From Mesoflavibacter sp. (GTDB lineage: Bacteria > Pseudomonadota > Alphaproteobacteria > UBA8366 > Aestuariispiraceae): 64,000 nt of DNA. Under the pieces are notes generated by a model, which made no database searches, was not told the origin of the DNA, and was given only the letters and a program-made list of their open reading frames with translations. The position numbers and the translations under genes were made by a program. Positions 8,332 through 17,059 of the stretch are shown one piece after another (the stretch's first letter is position 1; each line of letters opens with the position of its first letter). The stretch is from the NCBI GenBank assembly GCA_017792345.1, contig CP051228.1, positions 558,001 to 622,000 on the forward strand, in the 5' to 3' direction.

Positions 8332-9780
8332 CTTGATGCAGACGTTGCGCAGTTCTGTGTAGAATTCGAGCGAATGGACCCCGCCTTCGCGCCCGATGCC
8401 GGAGCGTTTGGACCCGCCGAAGGGCGTGCGCAGATCGCGCAGGAACCAGCAATTCACCCAGGTGATCCCGGCATCCACTTTCGCCGCCACCCGGTGCGCG
8501 CGGCCCAGATTGGTGGTCCAGATCGTCGCCGCCAGACCATAGGGGCTGGCATTGGCGAGTGCGATGGCCTCCTCTTCGTCGTCGAAGGGCGTCAGATGGG
8601 TGCAGGGACCGAAGATCTCGTCGGTCACGACCGGATGATCCTGCGCCAGACCGGTCCAGACCGTCGGCTGAACCCAGTACCCGCCCGGATAGCCGTCGAC
8701 ATCCGGCACGCCGCCACCGGCCAGGATCTCGGCCCCGCCCTCGCGCGCCTTGTCGTAATAGGACAGGACTTTGCGGCGGTGTTCGGCGCTGATAAGCGGG
8801 CCCATGGTCGTCGCCTTGTCGAAAGGATCGCCGAAACGGTAGGCCCGCGCCTTCTCCGCCAGTTTCGCGGCAAGCTCGTCGAAAATGCCGCGCTGAACAT
8901 AGACCCGCTCGGTGCCCAGGCAGACCTGGCCGGTATTGGCGAAACAGGCGCGGCCCAGGCCTTCCAGGGTCGCCGCCATATCGGCGTCGTCGAAGACGAT
9001 GCCCGGATTCTTGCCGCCCAGTTCCAGCGAGACCGGACGCACGCCCTTCGACACGGCGGCCATGATCGCCTCCCCCGTCGCGGTCTCGCCGGTGAAGGTG
9101 ACGGCATCGATATCGGGATGGCCGGTCAGGAATTCGCCGGTATCGCCGCCGCCGAAACCATGCACGACATTGTAGACTCCCTTCGGAATACCGACGGCGT
9201 TCATCACCTCGCCCAGCAGGGTCGCGGTGGCGGGCGTTTCCTCCGACGGTTTGACCACGACGGTGTTGCCGCAGGCCAGCGCCGGGGCGACCTTCCAGGT
9301 CATCAGCAGCAGCGGCAGGTTCCACGGGCAGACCACGCCGATCACGCCGCGCGGCATGCGCAGGGCATAATTCAGCGCCCCCGCCCCGTCCGGCGTCGCC
9401 ATCTCGAATGTCTCGGTCGGGATGGTCGCGATCTGGTCGGCGAAGACGTTGAAATTCGCCGCGCCGCGCGGAATGTCGATATGGCTGGCGATGCCGGTCG
9501 GCTTGCCCGTGTCCTTGATCTCGGCCGCCAGAAATTCGTCGAAGCGGGCGTTGATCCCGTCCGCCAGTTTGCGCAGCAGGCCGATGCGTTCCGCCAGAGA
9601 CAGCTTGCCCCAGGGGCCGTTCAGGGCGCGTTTGGCGGCGGTCACGGCGCGGTCGACATCGTCCTGGCTGGCATGGCCGACCTTGGCGATCACCTCACCC
9701 GTCGTGGGGAAGCGGTCTTCGAAAGCCTCGCCGGAGCCGTCGACGAAGTTGCCATCGATGAAATTGCGGAACGTGTTCAC
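8326..9780 (-). CDS. 2-hydroxymuconate-semialdehyde dehydrogenase-type aldehyde dehydrogenase
   Basis: A 484-residue NAD-dependent aldehyde dehydrogenase. The general base Glu253 (SLELGGKNPG) and catalytic Cys287 (NTGQVCLGT) are present. The C-terminus (SLEFYTELRNVCIKL) and the overall pattern resemble 2-hydroxymuconic-semialdehyde dehydrogenases of the XylG/DmpC/AmnC group. It would oxidise the ring-cleavage aldehyde to a dicarboxylate. The start is GTG 9780 with a GAGAGGAC site upstream. In HpaE-type pathways the same place is taken by a 5-carboxymethyl variant, so the substrate is only narrowed to a muconate semialdehyde. Confidence 0.88.
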   Translation of the reverse strand: MNTFRNFIDGNFVDGSGEAFEDRFPTTGEVIAKVGHASQDDVDRAVTAAKRALNGPWGKLSLAERIGLLRKLADGINARFDEFLAAEIKDTGKPTGIASHIDIPRGAANFNVFADQIATIPTETFEMATPDGAGALNYALRMPRGVIGVVCPWNLPLLLMTWKVAPALACGNTVVVKPSEETPATATLLGEVMNAVGIPKGVYNVVHGFGGGDTGEFLTGHPDIDAVTFTGETATGEAIMAAVSKGVRPVSLELGGKNPGIVFDDADMAATLEGLGRACFANTGQVCLGTERVYVQRGIFDELAAKLAEKARAYRFGDPFDKATTMGPLISAEHRRKVLSYYDKAREGGAEILAGGGVPDVDGYPGGYWVQPTVWTGLAQDHPVVTDEIFGPCTHLTPFDDEEEAIALANASPYGLAATIWTTNLGRAHRVAAKVDAGITWVNCWFLRDLRTPFGGSKRSGIGREGGVHSLEFYTELRNVCIKL

Positions 9781-9817
9781 GTTTGCTGTCCTCTCGTAAC
9801 AAAAACTTTGGGGGGCG

Positions 9818-10507
9818 TCAGGCCAGTTCGGGATCGCCGGCGGTCAGATGGGCCCACATGCGTTCGAAGATCTGACCGGCCTTTGTGGCGCGCGCCTTTG
9901 CGGCTTCCGGCCCGATGGTCGGCGCGGTTTCGGCCAGGCCGGTGCGCAGGGCGTCCAGTTCGATGCGGCAGGCGTCTTCCAGATACCAGGCCAGAACCAC
10001 CGCCTCGATCAGGCTGTCGCCCGCCGTGACCGCGCCATTGCCGCGCATCAGAACGGCGGCGGAGTCGCCCATCGCATCGATGGCGCCGACGGCCTTTTCG
10101 TCATCGCGGATCAGCTGCGGGTCGTCCCACAATCCAGCGCCGGGGCTGAAATAGCAGCCGAAGCCGTTGCGCGCGGCGGGCACCCGGCCCAGGGCGGCCA
10201 GGGTCATCATGTTCGGCGACATGAAGCGCACCACCCCGCCCGCTTCCGGACGGCGGCGATAGATATGCTGGTGCAGGCGCACCTCACCCAGCACACCGTC
10301 GGGCAGCGGCCCGTTGACCGGCACACGGGTACAGGCCTCGCCCGGTTCGGTCAGGCCCATCGGCTTGGGCGGACAGACCAGGAAGGTCTCCGCATCCAGC
10401 CGGGCCGAGCAATGGCCATAGGCATGAACCAGCCCGTGGCGGCCCAGTGCCCGCGCGGCGATGCGCACCTGCCGCGCCAGGGCGGCCTCGTCTTGTCTGT
10501 CCGTCAT
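9818..10507 (-). CDS. Class II aldolase/adducin family protein, putative ring-cleavage-product decarboxylase
   Basis: A 229-residue class II aldolase/adducin-fold protein. The metal-binding pair is visible in LHQHIYRR (His-x-His), after the glycine-rich HGLVHAYGHCSAR start. ATG 10507 follows AAGGAT, six bases after the stop of the dioxygenase gene; a TTG at 10516 is in frame. In p-cumate-type meta pathways a protein of this family (CmtD) decarboxylates the carboxylated ring-cleavage product. Lying between the extradiol dioxygenase and the semialdehyde dehydrogenase, it probably does the same here. True aldolase activity cannot be excluded. Confidence 0.75.
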   Translation of the reverse strand: MTDRQDEAALARQVRIAARALGRHGLVHAYGHCSARLDAETFLVCPPKPMGLTEPGEACTRVPVNGPLPDGVLGEVRLHQHIYRRRPEAGGVVRFMSPNMMTLAALGRVPAARNGFGCYFSPGAGLWDDPQLIRDDEKAVGAIDAMGDSAAVLMRGNGAVTAGDSLIEAVVLAWYLEDACRIELDALRTGLAETAPTIGPEAAKARATKAGQIFERMWAHLTAGDPELA

Positions 10508-10512
10508 CTCTC

Positions 10513-11370
10513 TCAATCCTTGAATGCGGCGATGTTGGGTTTGGCGCCCCAGTGGCAGAAGCCGACGGGCTCGAACGGGAACTGGCGGTCGCGCCAGCCC
10601 GGCTCGTCATGGATTTCCCGCACGCCGGTGGAATATTCGAAGGTTAGGCCGTTCGGACCGCTGAAATACAGGAACTGCGCCGACGAGGTCGGATGCCGCC
10701 CCGGCCCGAAGGTGATCGTCACCCCGCGCTCCCGCAGCATGTTCCAGGAGCGTTGGATATCGTCGGTCGACGCGACCTGATGGTTGATGTGCTGAATGCC
10801 CGCCTGGTGGAAGGGGAACAGCGCGATCGTGTGGTGAATCGTGTTCAGGCGCATCAGCGGCGCATCGCCGATCCGGTCCGAAACCCGGGCGTTGCAGACC
10901 GTGGTCCAGAAGATTTCGTCCCGCGCCGGGTCGGTGCTGCACAGGCCGACATGGCTGAACCCGGTGATCCCGGCATCGCGCGATCCGTGATAGCGGCGGC
11001 CGGAATGGGCCGGACGGACGACCAATTCGATGCGGTTGCCGGTCGGGTCGTTGAAGGCGATGAAGGCCCGCACCTTGCGGATGGCGCAGGCGTCGGCACT
11101 GCCGTGATCGACCGTGTGTCCCAATTTCTCCAGGGTCGCGGCGGCGGCCTCCAACTCGGCGGCGCTTGCCAGATGGAACGCCGTCGCCTGATCCGCCGGG
11201 TCGCCCTCGAAATAGGACAGGGTGTAGTCCCGGTCGTCGGATTTGAACTGGATCTCACCCTTGAACCGGTCGGCGACTTCCAGGCCCAGGATATCGACCG
11301 CGAAGCGTTCAGCCTCTTCCAGATCGGCGGTGCCCAGGCGGCAATAGACGACGTCCTTCAGGTCGATCAT
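10513..11370 (-). CDS. Type I extradiol dioxygenase (VOC fold)
   Basis: A 285-residue two-module vicinal-oxygen-chelate protein. The second module carries the complete iron triad: His140 (GFSHVGL), His197 (INHQVAS) and Glu245 (LTFEYS), with a Tyr immediately after the Glu and GPGRHPTS before it. This is the pattern of BphC/CmtC-like enzymes that open catechols next to the hydroxyls. Its ATG overlaps the stop of the upstream paralogue (ATGA at 11367-11370), so the pair is co-translated. The neighbouring decarboxylase suggests a carboxylated catechol as substrate. Confidence 0.88.
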   Translation of the reverse strand: MIDLKDVVYCRLGTADLEEAERFAVDILGLEVADRFKGEIQFKSDDRDYTLSYFEGDPADQATAFHLASAAELEAAAATLEKLGHTVDHGSADACAIRKVRAFIAFNDPTGNRIELVVRPAHSGRRYHGSRDAGITGFSHVGLCSTDPARDEIFWTTVCNARVSDRIGDAPLMRLNTIHHTIALFPFHQAGIQHINHQVASTDDIQRSWNMLRERGVTITFGPGRHPTSSAQFLYFSGPNGLTFEYSTGVREIHDEPGWRDRQFPFEPVGFCHWGAKPNIAAFKD

Positions 11371-12221
11371 CCCAGAAATTCCTTCTGTTCGGTCGGCGAT
11401 CCCCAGGCGCAGAAACTGCCCGGCGCGGCCGGGAACTGGCGCGACGCGCGGCCGGTCACCGCATCGCCTTCCGCCATCTCCGCACCATAGCCGAACAGCA
11501 CGCCGCCCGGCCCGCGCGTCACGACGAAGACCGCATTGGAGGCCGGACGCCGCCCCGGTCCCTGGACGATGGGATATTGCCGCGCCTGCAGGTGATAGAA
11601 GTTCTGCATCACGTTATTGATGCCCTCGACCGCGAAATCGACGGCGAAGATGCCGTCCCGGTCGGACGGGTAGAGCACGATATCATGGTGTCGGTCGCCG
11701 AGCCGCAGATAGCAGGCGTCGCCGGCCCAATCGGACACGGTCAGGCCGACGGCCCCGGTCCAGAAATCTTCATTCGCAGCGATATCGGTGCAGGCCAGCG
11801 AGACCGCCTGCAGACCGGTGATCCCGGCATCGCGCGGCCCGTGATAACGCCAGCCGGATTCCAGCGGCCGCATCACGATCTCGACGGGAACACCGTTCGG
11901 CGCGGTGCAGGTCAGCCCGGCCTTGATCCAGCGCGCGGCGCAATCGTCGTCCGACAGTTCCGTCACCGCGACACCCCCCGCCTGCAACCGCGCGCCGACC
12001 GCATCCAGCATGGTCCGGTCCGCGACGCTCAACGCGACCGCGCTGTCCGCCCTATCGGATAGGCACAGAGAATAGGCACGGGAATCCGACCGGAACCAGG
12101 CCATGCCGTCCTGACGTCCCGAGGCCTGCAGGCCCAGGACATCCCCGGCGAAGCCTTCCGCCCCGGCCAGATCGTCCACCGCCAGGCGGATATAACGAAG
12201 ATCGCGATAATGTACCGTCAC
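11367..12221 (-). CDS. VOC extradiol-dioxygenase paralogue lacking the metal ligands
   Basis: A 284-residue paralogue that aligns end to end with the adjacent active dioxygenase (shared WRYHGPRDAGITG, GPGRRP and C-terminal FCAWG blocks). At the three metal positions it has Ala139, Phe196 and Gly244 instead of His, His and Glu, so it should not bind iron there. It is translated just ahead of the active enzyme with a stop/start overlap. The start is GTG 12221 with AAGGA about 9 bases upstream. It is likely a structural or regulatory partner subunit; this is inferred from coupling and conservation of the fold. Confidence 0.85.
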   Translation of the reverse strand: MTVHYRDLRYIRLAVDDLAGAEGFAGDVLGLQASGRQDGMAWFRSDSRAYSLCLSDRADSAVALSVADRTMLDAVGARLQAGGVAVTELSDDDCAARWIKAGLTCTAPNGVPVEIVMRPLESGWRYHGPRDAGITGLQAVSLACTDIAANEDFWTGAVGLTVSDWAGDACYLRLGDRHHDIVLYPSDRDGIFAVDFAVEGINNVMQNFYHLQARQYPIVQGPGRRPASNAVFVVTRGPGGVLFGYGAEMAEGDAVTGRASRQFPAAPGSFCAWGSPTEQKEFLG

Positions 12222-12245
12222 TCTCTCATCCTTTCCGTCGGCGGC

Positions 12246-12269
12246 GGCGGCCCGATCCGTCGGGCCGCC
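12246..12269 (-). terminator. Perfect hairpin after the TRAP binding-protein gene
   Basis: A 10-base perfect G/C stem (GGCGGCCCGA with TCGGGCCGCC) around a TCCG loop, 12 bases past the DctP stop and just upstream of the next cistron. There is no U-run, so it more likely protects the binding-protein mRNA 3' end or attenuates expression than terminates fully. Confidence 0.6.
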
Positions 12270-12281
12270 GCGCCCGTCGGA

Positions 12282-13259
12282 TTACAGGCCCGCCGCTTCC
12301 GCTTCGAGCTGCTTCAACATCGGCGCCTTTTCGCGCCAATCCGCATACCAATCGTCGACCGCATCGCCGAAGAAGGCACGGTCGATCTTAACGACCGGGA
12401 CATCGGTCGTCTTGAGCTTGTCCAGATAATCGGCGTCGATCTGGGCATAGGAATGCACCAGCTCGTCCAGATGCGCCTTCACCACGCTGTCGAGGGTCTG
12501 GCGATCCTCTTCCGACAGGCTGGCCCAGCGGCGGGCGGAGGCGACGGCGATCATCGGGAACATCATGTGGTTGGATTCCACAATGGCGCCCGCATGCTCG
12601 TAATACTTGGTGTTCCAGGTGCCTTCGAAATCGATCTGCATGCCGTCGACCTGACCGTTGGCGAAGGCGTCATACAGGGCCGGCAACGGCATCGGCGTCG
12701 GGGTCGCGCCGACCGTGGTCCAGAAGTCGAGTTCCGGCTTGAACGGGATGGTGCGGACCTTCTTGCCCGCCAGATCGGCGACGCTGTCGACCGCGCCGCG
12801 CATCACGATCTGACGCATGCCCGCCATGCCGTAGCCCAGGCCGACCACGCCGAACTTGGACACGCCGTCCAACAGTTCCGTCGCCGTCTTGCCCTTCAGC
12901 AGCGCCCGCGCGCCCGCCACGTCCTGGACGATATAGGGGGCCAGGAAGATGCCGTAATTCGGATCGCGGTTGGCGAATTCGCCCAAGGTCAGGAAGGCGA
13001 CGTCCAGCGCCCCGGTCTGAAGCTGTTGCAGCATCAGCGCCTCATTGCCCAGCTGACCGCTGGGGAAGATCAACATGTCGATCCGCCCGTCGGTCTTTTC
13101 CTTCACTTCGGCCGCGACTTCATTGGCCGTGATCGTCCATTTATGCGACGGCGGGGTGATCATGCCGACGCGCAGTTCCTCGGCCGCCGCGGTCTGGACG
13201 CCCGCGAAAGCGATGGTGGAAAGCAGGGCGCCGCGCGCCCAGGACTTCAATATGGACAT
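12282..13259 (-). CDS. TRAP transporter substrate-binding protein (DctP family)
   Basis: A 325-residue periplasmic protein with a Sec signal peptide ending in TAAA-E at about residue 26. The body shows the DctP pattern: an early PPSHKWT segment, GGM-like DGMQIDFEGTW, and the ligand-binding Arg region in KVRTIPF. GGGAGGAAA lies upstream of ATG 13259. It pairs with the permease genes at 14213 and 15487, with a dehydrogenase gene lodged between. It probably captures the aromatic or hydroxy acid metabolised by the cluster. Confidence 0.92.
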   Translation of the reverse strand: MSILKSWARGALLSTIAFAGVQTAAAEELRVGMITPPSHKWTITANEVAAEVKEKTDGRIDMLIFPSGQLGNEALMLQQLQTGALDVAFLTLGEFANRDPNYGIFLAPYIVQDVAGARALLKGKTATELLDGVSKFGVVGLGYGMAGMRQIVMRGAVDSVADLAGKKVRTIPFKPELDFWTTVGATPTPMPLPALYDAFANGQVDGMQIDFEGTWNTKYYEHAGAIVESNHMMFPMIAVASARRWASLSEEDRQTLDSVVKAHLDELVHSYAQIDADYLDKLKTTDVPVVKIDRAFFGDAVDDWYADWREKAPMLKQLEAEAAGL

Positions 13260-13271
13260 AACATTTCCTCC

Positions 13272-14216
13272 CTATTGTGGTTTTGACTTCAACGAATACG
13301 CATCGGGGTCGGCCGCCGCGATGACGCGCGGGACCATCGCGTCGCGATGGGCGGCCAGATCTTCCGGCGGCTTCGATGCCGCCATGCCTTCGGTCAGGAT
13401 CGCGCGGGTCGCGGAATCCAGGCGAGGATCGCCCAGCGACTCCCACCAGCGCTCCACCTCGTCCCCCAGATCGTCGAAAAATTTGGCGATCCCGCCCGGC
13501 CCGCCGGCCAGGTGAAAGATCTCCGTCGGGCCGACGACGGCCCAGCGCGGCCCCAACCCCTTGGTGATCGCGGCCTCGATGTCGCCGACCGACGCCACGC
13601 CTTCCGCCGCCAGATGCACCGCCTCGCGCCACAGCGCCGCCTGCAGCCGGTTGACCAGATGGCCGGGCAATTCCCGGCTCAGCCGCAGCACCCGCTTGCC
13701 CAGCGCCTGAAAAATCGCGGCGGCGCGGTCCAGCGCCCAGGGCGCCGTCGCCGCGCCGCCGACAAGTTCGACCACCGGCATGAGGTAGGGGGGATTGCAG
13801 GGGTGGCCGATAACCAGACGGTCGGGATGGCGCATGCCGGTCTGCATGGCGCTGACCGACAGGCCGGAGGAACTGGAGGCGATGACCGTATCCGCCGGAA
13901 TGACGTCTTCCAGTGCGGCCAAGGCGGCGGTCTTCAAGGCCATGCGTTCCGGCAGCGCCTCGACCACGAAATCGACAGGCGCGTTCAGGTCGGCGAGACC
14001 GGGGATGATTTCAGGCGCGGTGTTCTGCGCAGACGGCAGGCCCAGCGCTTGCAGGACCGGGTGCGCCTTGTCCCGGATCGCGGTCAGCCGGCCGGCCGCC
14101 GCCGGGTCGGGATCGCAGACCAGGGTCCGGGCGCCCGCCGCCGCGAAGCACGCCGCCCAGCCGGCACCGATCGTGCCGCCGCCCAGGATCAGGATGGTCT
14201 TTCCGGACAGGGTCAC
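13272..14216 (-). CDS. 3-hydroxyacyl-CoA dehydrogenase family (carnitine/L-gulonate dehydrogenase-like)
   Basis: A 314-residue NAD-dependent dehydrogenase. It has the N-terminal Rossmann loop GGGTIGAGWA, an acidic residue ending strand 2, the catalytic-region motif GHPCNPPYLMPVVELV and a C-terminal helical domain. The GHP-x-NPP form is that of lambda-crystallin, L-gulonate and carnitine 3-dehydrogenases rather than FadB. GTG 14216 overlaps the DctM stop. It probably oxidises a 3-hydroxy acid taken up by the TRAP system; its link to the meta pathway is unclear. Confidence 0.82.
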   Translation of the reverse strand: MTLSGKTILILGGGTIGAGWAACFAAAGARTLVCDPDPAAAGRLTAIRDKAHPVLQALGLPSAQNTAPEIIPGLADLNAPVDFVVEALPERMALKTAALAALEDVIPADTVIASSSSGLSVSAMQTGMRHPDRLVIGHPCNPPYLMPVVELVGGAATAPWALDRAAAIFQALGKRVLRLSRELPGHLVNRLQAALWREAVHLAAEGVASVGDIEAAITKGLGPRWAVVGPTEIFHLAGGPGGIAKFFDDLGDEVERWWESLGDPRLDSATRAILTEGMAASKPPEDLAAHRDAMVPRVIAAADPDAYSLKSKPQ

Positions 14217-15487
14217 GACAGCGCCTCCTTCAGGCCGGTAGTCAGCGACGGGAACAGGGCCAGCAGGACCAGCACCCCGGCCGACGCGAAGAAGAAGGGC
14301 AGCAACAGCCGGGCGATCCGCTCCGCCCGCACCCGCCCCATCAGGGCGGCGGTGAACAGCCCTGTCCCGACAGGCGGGGTCAGCAGGCCCAGGGTCAGGT
14401 TCAGGCAGACGATGACGCCGAACTGGAACGGATCGATGCCGTAGACCCCGGTCGCGACCGGTAGCAGCACCGGCACGGTCAGGATGATCGCCGGAATCGG
14501 ATCGGTCACCGTCCCCAGCAGCAACAGGATCACGTTCAGCATCAGCAGGAACAGGATCGGCGAGGTCGTGACCTGTTGCAGCCAGGCGGCGACCAGGGCC
14601 GGGAGATTCTCGAAGGTGATGACCCAGCTGAAGACCTGCGCCGCGGCGATCAGGAACAGGACGACGGCGGAACTGCGCGCGGCGTTGACGCAGGCCGGAA
14701 AGATGTCGCGCCAGGTCATTTCCCTATAGACGAACAGGCCGATCAGGGTCGCCGCCAGCGCCGCGATGGCCGCCGCCTCGGTCGGGGTGGCGATGCCGCC
14801 CAGGATGGTGCCGATGATTGTCGCCGGGATGGCCAAGGCGGGCAGCGCATCCAGGAAGGCGCGGGCCCGCTGCGCCACCGTCACCTTGCCGGTCGCCGGG
14901 AAGCCGTGGATGCGGCCCAGCAGCGCGATGGCGGCCAGGAAACTGGCGAACAGGATCGCGCCGGGCACGATGCCGGAAATGAACAGATCGCCGATCGGCA
15001 TCTGGGCGATGACGCCGAAGATGATGAACAGCATGGACGGCGGCACGATGGGCGCCAGCAGCCCGCCCGCCGCCGTGATCGCCACGGAAAGGTCGCGCGG
15101 ATAGCCCGCCTTCTCCATCTCCGGCACCGCGATCTTCGACATGATGGTGATCTGCGCGACGGCGGAGCCCAGGATCGACGCCATCATCATGTTGGCGACG
15201 AGGTTCACATAGGCCAGCCCGCCCTTGACCGACCCCAGCAGCGCCAGCGACAGCGCCATCAGGCGGCGGCCGATCCCGCCGGAATTCATGAACTCGCCCA
15301 GCAGGATGAACAGCGGCAGGGCCAGCAGGCCGTAATTCTCCAGCCCGCCGTAGAGCTGCTGGGCATAGGATTGCAGCAGGACCGTATTGCCGCTGACCAC
15401 GATGAAGACCAGGGCCGTCGCCGCCAGGACCAGGGCGATGGGCAGACCTGCGGCCAGGAAGGCCAGGAACCATCCCGCGACCGCCAT
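14213..15487 (-). CDS. TRAP transporter large permease (DctM)
   Basis: A 424-residue, strongly hydrophobic protein with about a dozen predicted membrane segments and the DctM signatures FILLGEFMNSGGIGRR, GGLLAPIVPPSMLFII and a C-terminal LTPPVGTGLF. It is the cation-coupled channel subunit. Start and stop overlap the neighbouring dctQ-like and dehydrogenase genes, so one polycistronic message is expected. Confidence 0.94.
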   Translation of the reverse strand: MAVAGWFLAFLAAGLPIALVLAATALVFIVVSGNTVLLQSYAQQLYGGLENYGLLALPLFILLGEFMNSGGIGRRLMALSLALLGSVKGGLAYVNLVANMMMASILGSAVAQITIMSKIAVPEMEKAGYPRDLSVAITAAGGLLAPIVPPSMLFIIFGVIAQMPIGDLFISGIVPGAILFASFLAAIALLGRIHGFPATGKVTVAQRARAFLDALPALAIPATIIGTILGGIATPTEAAAIAALAATLIGLFVYREMTWRDIFPACVNAARSSAVVLFLIAAAQVFSWVITFENLPALVAAWLQQVTTSPILFLLMLNVILLLLGTVTDPIPAIILTVPVLLPVATGVYGIDPFQFGVIVCLNLTLGLLTPPVGTGLFTAALMGRVRAERIARLLLPFFFASAGVLVLLALFPSLTTGLKEALS

Positions 15488-16119
15488 CAGGCTGCCCCCC
15501 GCAAGGTCGGGGCCCGCAGGCGCGCGACCCCGGCGGTCATATTCGCCAGCGCATGGATCAGCGCGGTCAGGCAGAAAACCGGAAGCACCGACCAGAACCA
15601 GGCCTTGCGAATGCCGATGGTGGTGGTCGGCTCGTCATACAGGAAGTTGAAGGTCGCCGCGCTATAGGCCGTCAGGCTCTCGGCGCGCAACACGCCCGCC
15701 GGGTCCCACCAATGCCATTGCAGCACTGCCAGGATGGCGAAAAACAGGATCACCGCCAGATCGACAGCGACGCCCAGCAGCGCCCGCGGCCGCTCGCCCA
15801 GCACGTCGCCCAACAGTGTCACTGCGATATGCTCGCGCGCCCGGATGGCGATGGACGCGCCGATAAAGGCCCCGGCGATCATCACATAGACGGCCAGTTC
15901 GTCGATCCAGATGAAGGGTGCGCCCAGCGCGCGGGTCACGACATTGGTGATCAGCAGCGCGAAGACCGCCGCGACCGCCGTCCCGGCCAGCGCCTTTTCC
16001 ACGACCACGATCCGGTCGCTGAGATTCTGCAACGGCCCTGTCGCCGCGACGGGCTCCCGCGCCATCGCCACGGCCGGGGCCCCCGCCGGAAAGTCCGGTC
16101 CGGATTGCCCGTTCGACAC
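15487..16119 (-). CDS. TRAP transporter small permease (DctQ)
   Basis: A 210-residue membrane protein with four hydrophobic segments and the DctQ hallmark WIDELAVYVMIAGAFIGASIA. GTG 16119 is preferred because AGGAGGG lies 5-6 bases upstream; the longer frame to 16155 lacks a site. It is the first gene of the minus-strand catabolic/TRAP operon, divergent from the GntR regulator. Confidence 0.88.
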   Translation of the reverse strand: MSNGQSGPDFPAGAPAVAMAREPVAATGPLQNLSDRIVVVEKALAGTAVAAVFALLITNVVTRALGAPFIWIDELAVYVMIAGAFIGASIAIRAREHIAVTLLGDVLGERPRALLGVAVDLAVILFFAILAVLQWHWWDPAGVLRAESLTAYSAATFNFLYDEPTTTIGIRKAWFWSVLPVFCLTALIHALANMTAGVARLRAPTLRGAA

Positions 16120-16206
16120 GCATTCCCTCCTGATCCGGGGCGGTGGATATCCCATCCGCCCTCTTTCGTTGGCGGCATGAAAAATCGAAATTAAAGCACC
16201 GTCAAT

Positions 16207-16224
16207 AAAAATATCGATATTTTT
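16207..16224. promoter_or_regulatory. Perfect AT-rich palindrome, likely GntR operator
   Basis: AAAAATATCGATATTTTT is a perfect 18-base palindrome in the divergent promoter region between the TRAP operon and the GntR gene. A second related half, CTCGATATC, follows at 16232-16240. The location and symmetry fit the binding site of the adjacent FCD-type GntR regulator. Confidence 0.65.
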
Positions 16225-16256
16225 GGAAAATCTCGATATCCTGCCGCCATGCTGCT

Positions 16257-17012
16257 ATGAAAGGTGGCAAAAGGCCTCTGGGGGACGCGGAGCATCAAGG
16301 TCTGATGGCAAGCAATGTGGTTGAAATCGGCGCCGAGTCGCCGGAGCGGACGAATTCCGAACGCGCCTATCGGCTGTTGCGGAACGACATCATTTCCGGC
16401 GATCTGGCGCCGGGCCTGAAGCTGAAGATCGAGATGCTGCGCCAGCGCTATGGCCTGGGCGCCGCACCGATCCGCGAGGCCCTGGCGCGCCTGTCCAGCG
16501 ACCATCTGGTGCGCCTGGAAGGGCAGCGCGGCTGCGAGGTCGTGGCCATGTCGGCCGCCGATGCCCGCGATGTCGGCCATGTCCGCAAGATGCTGGAAAT
16601 CGAGGCGCTACGCGATTCGATCACGCGCGGCGACGAGATGTGGGAGACCAATGTCATCACCGCCTTCCACCGGCTGGAAAGCATCGAACGCCAGATCAAT
16701 CAAGGCATCGACGACCTGTCGGAATGGGAGCGCCGGAACAAGGCGTTCCATGTCGCCCTGGTCGCCGCCTGCAACTCCCCCTGGCTCTTCCGCCTGCGCC
16801 GCCAAGTCTTCGACCAGCACGAACGCTACCGCCGCCTGTCACGGGTCAAGACCGTGCGCACCCGCGATATCAGCCAGGAGCACCGGGACCTGTTCCAGGC
16901 CGCCATCGACCGCGACGTCGACCGGGCGACGGCCGTGATGGAAACCCATATCCAGGGCACCACCGACGCCGTCACCGCCGCCCTCGCCGCCCGCGAAAAG
17001 ACGGGCGAGTAG
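16257..17012 (+). CDS. GntR family regulator, FCD/FadR type
   Basis: A 251-residue regulator with an N-terminal winged helix (about residues 30-95, including LKIEMLRQRYGLGAAPIREALARL) and an all-helical FCD ligand domain with the expected metal-site pattern (a distal His in MEHIQ-like METHIQGT). The start is uncertain: ATG 16257 is the first in frame, while ATG 16305 also has AAGG just upstream. It is divergently placed from the TRAP/meta-cleavage operon and probably represses it until the substrate or an intermediate binds. Confidence 0.9.
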   Translation: MKGGKRPLGDAEHQGLMASNVVEIGAESPERTNSERAYRLLRNDIISGDLAPGLKLKIEMLRQRYGLGAAPIREALARLSSDHLVRLEGQRGCEVVAMSAADARDVGHVRKMLEIEALRDSITRGDEMWETNVITAFHRLESIERQINQGIDDLSEWERRNKAFHVALVAACNSPWLFRLRRQVFDQHERYRRLSRVKTVRTRDISQEHRDLFQAAIDRDVDRATAVMETHIQGTTDAVTAALAAREKTGE

Positions 17013-17059
17013 CGATTTCACCCTTCTGAGGGAAAGGGTTGGGGCAAGCGCCCATTTCC

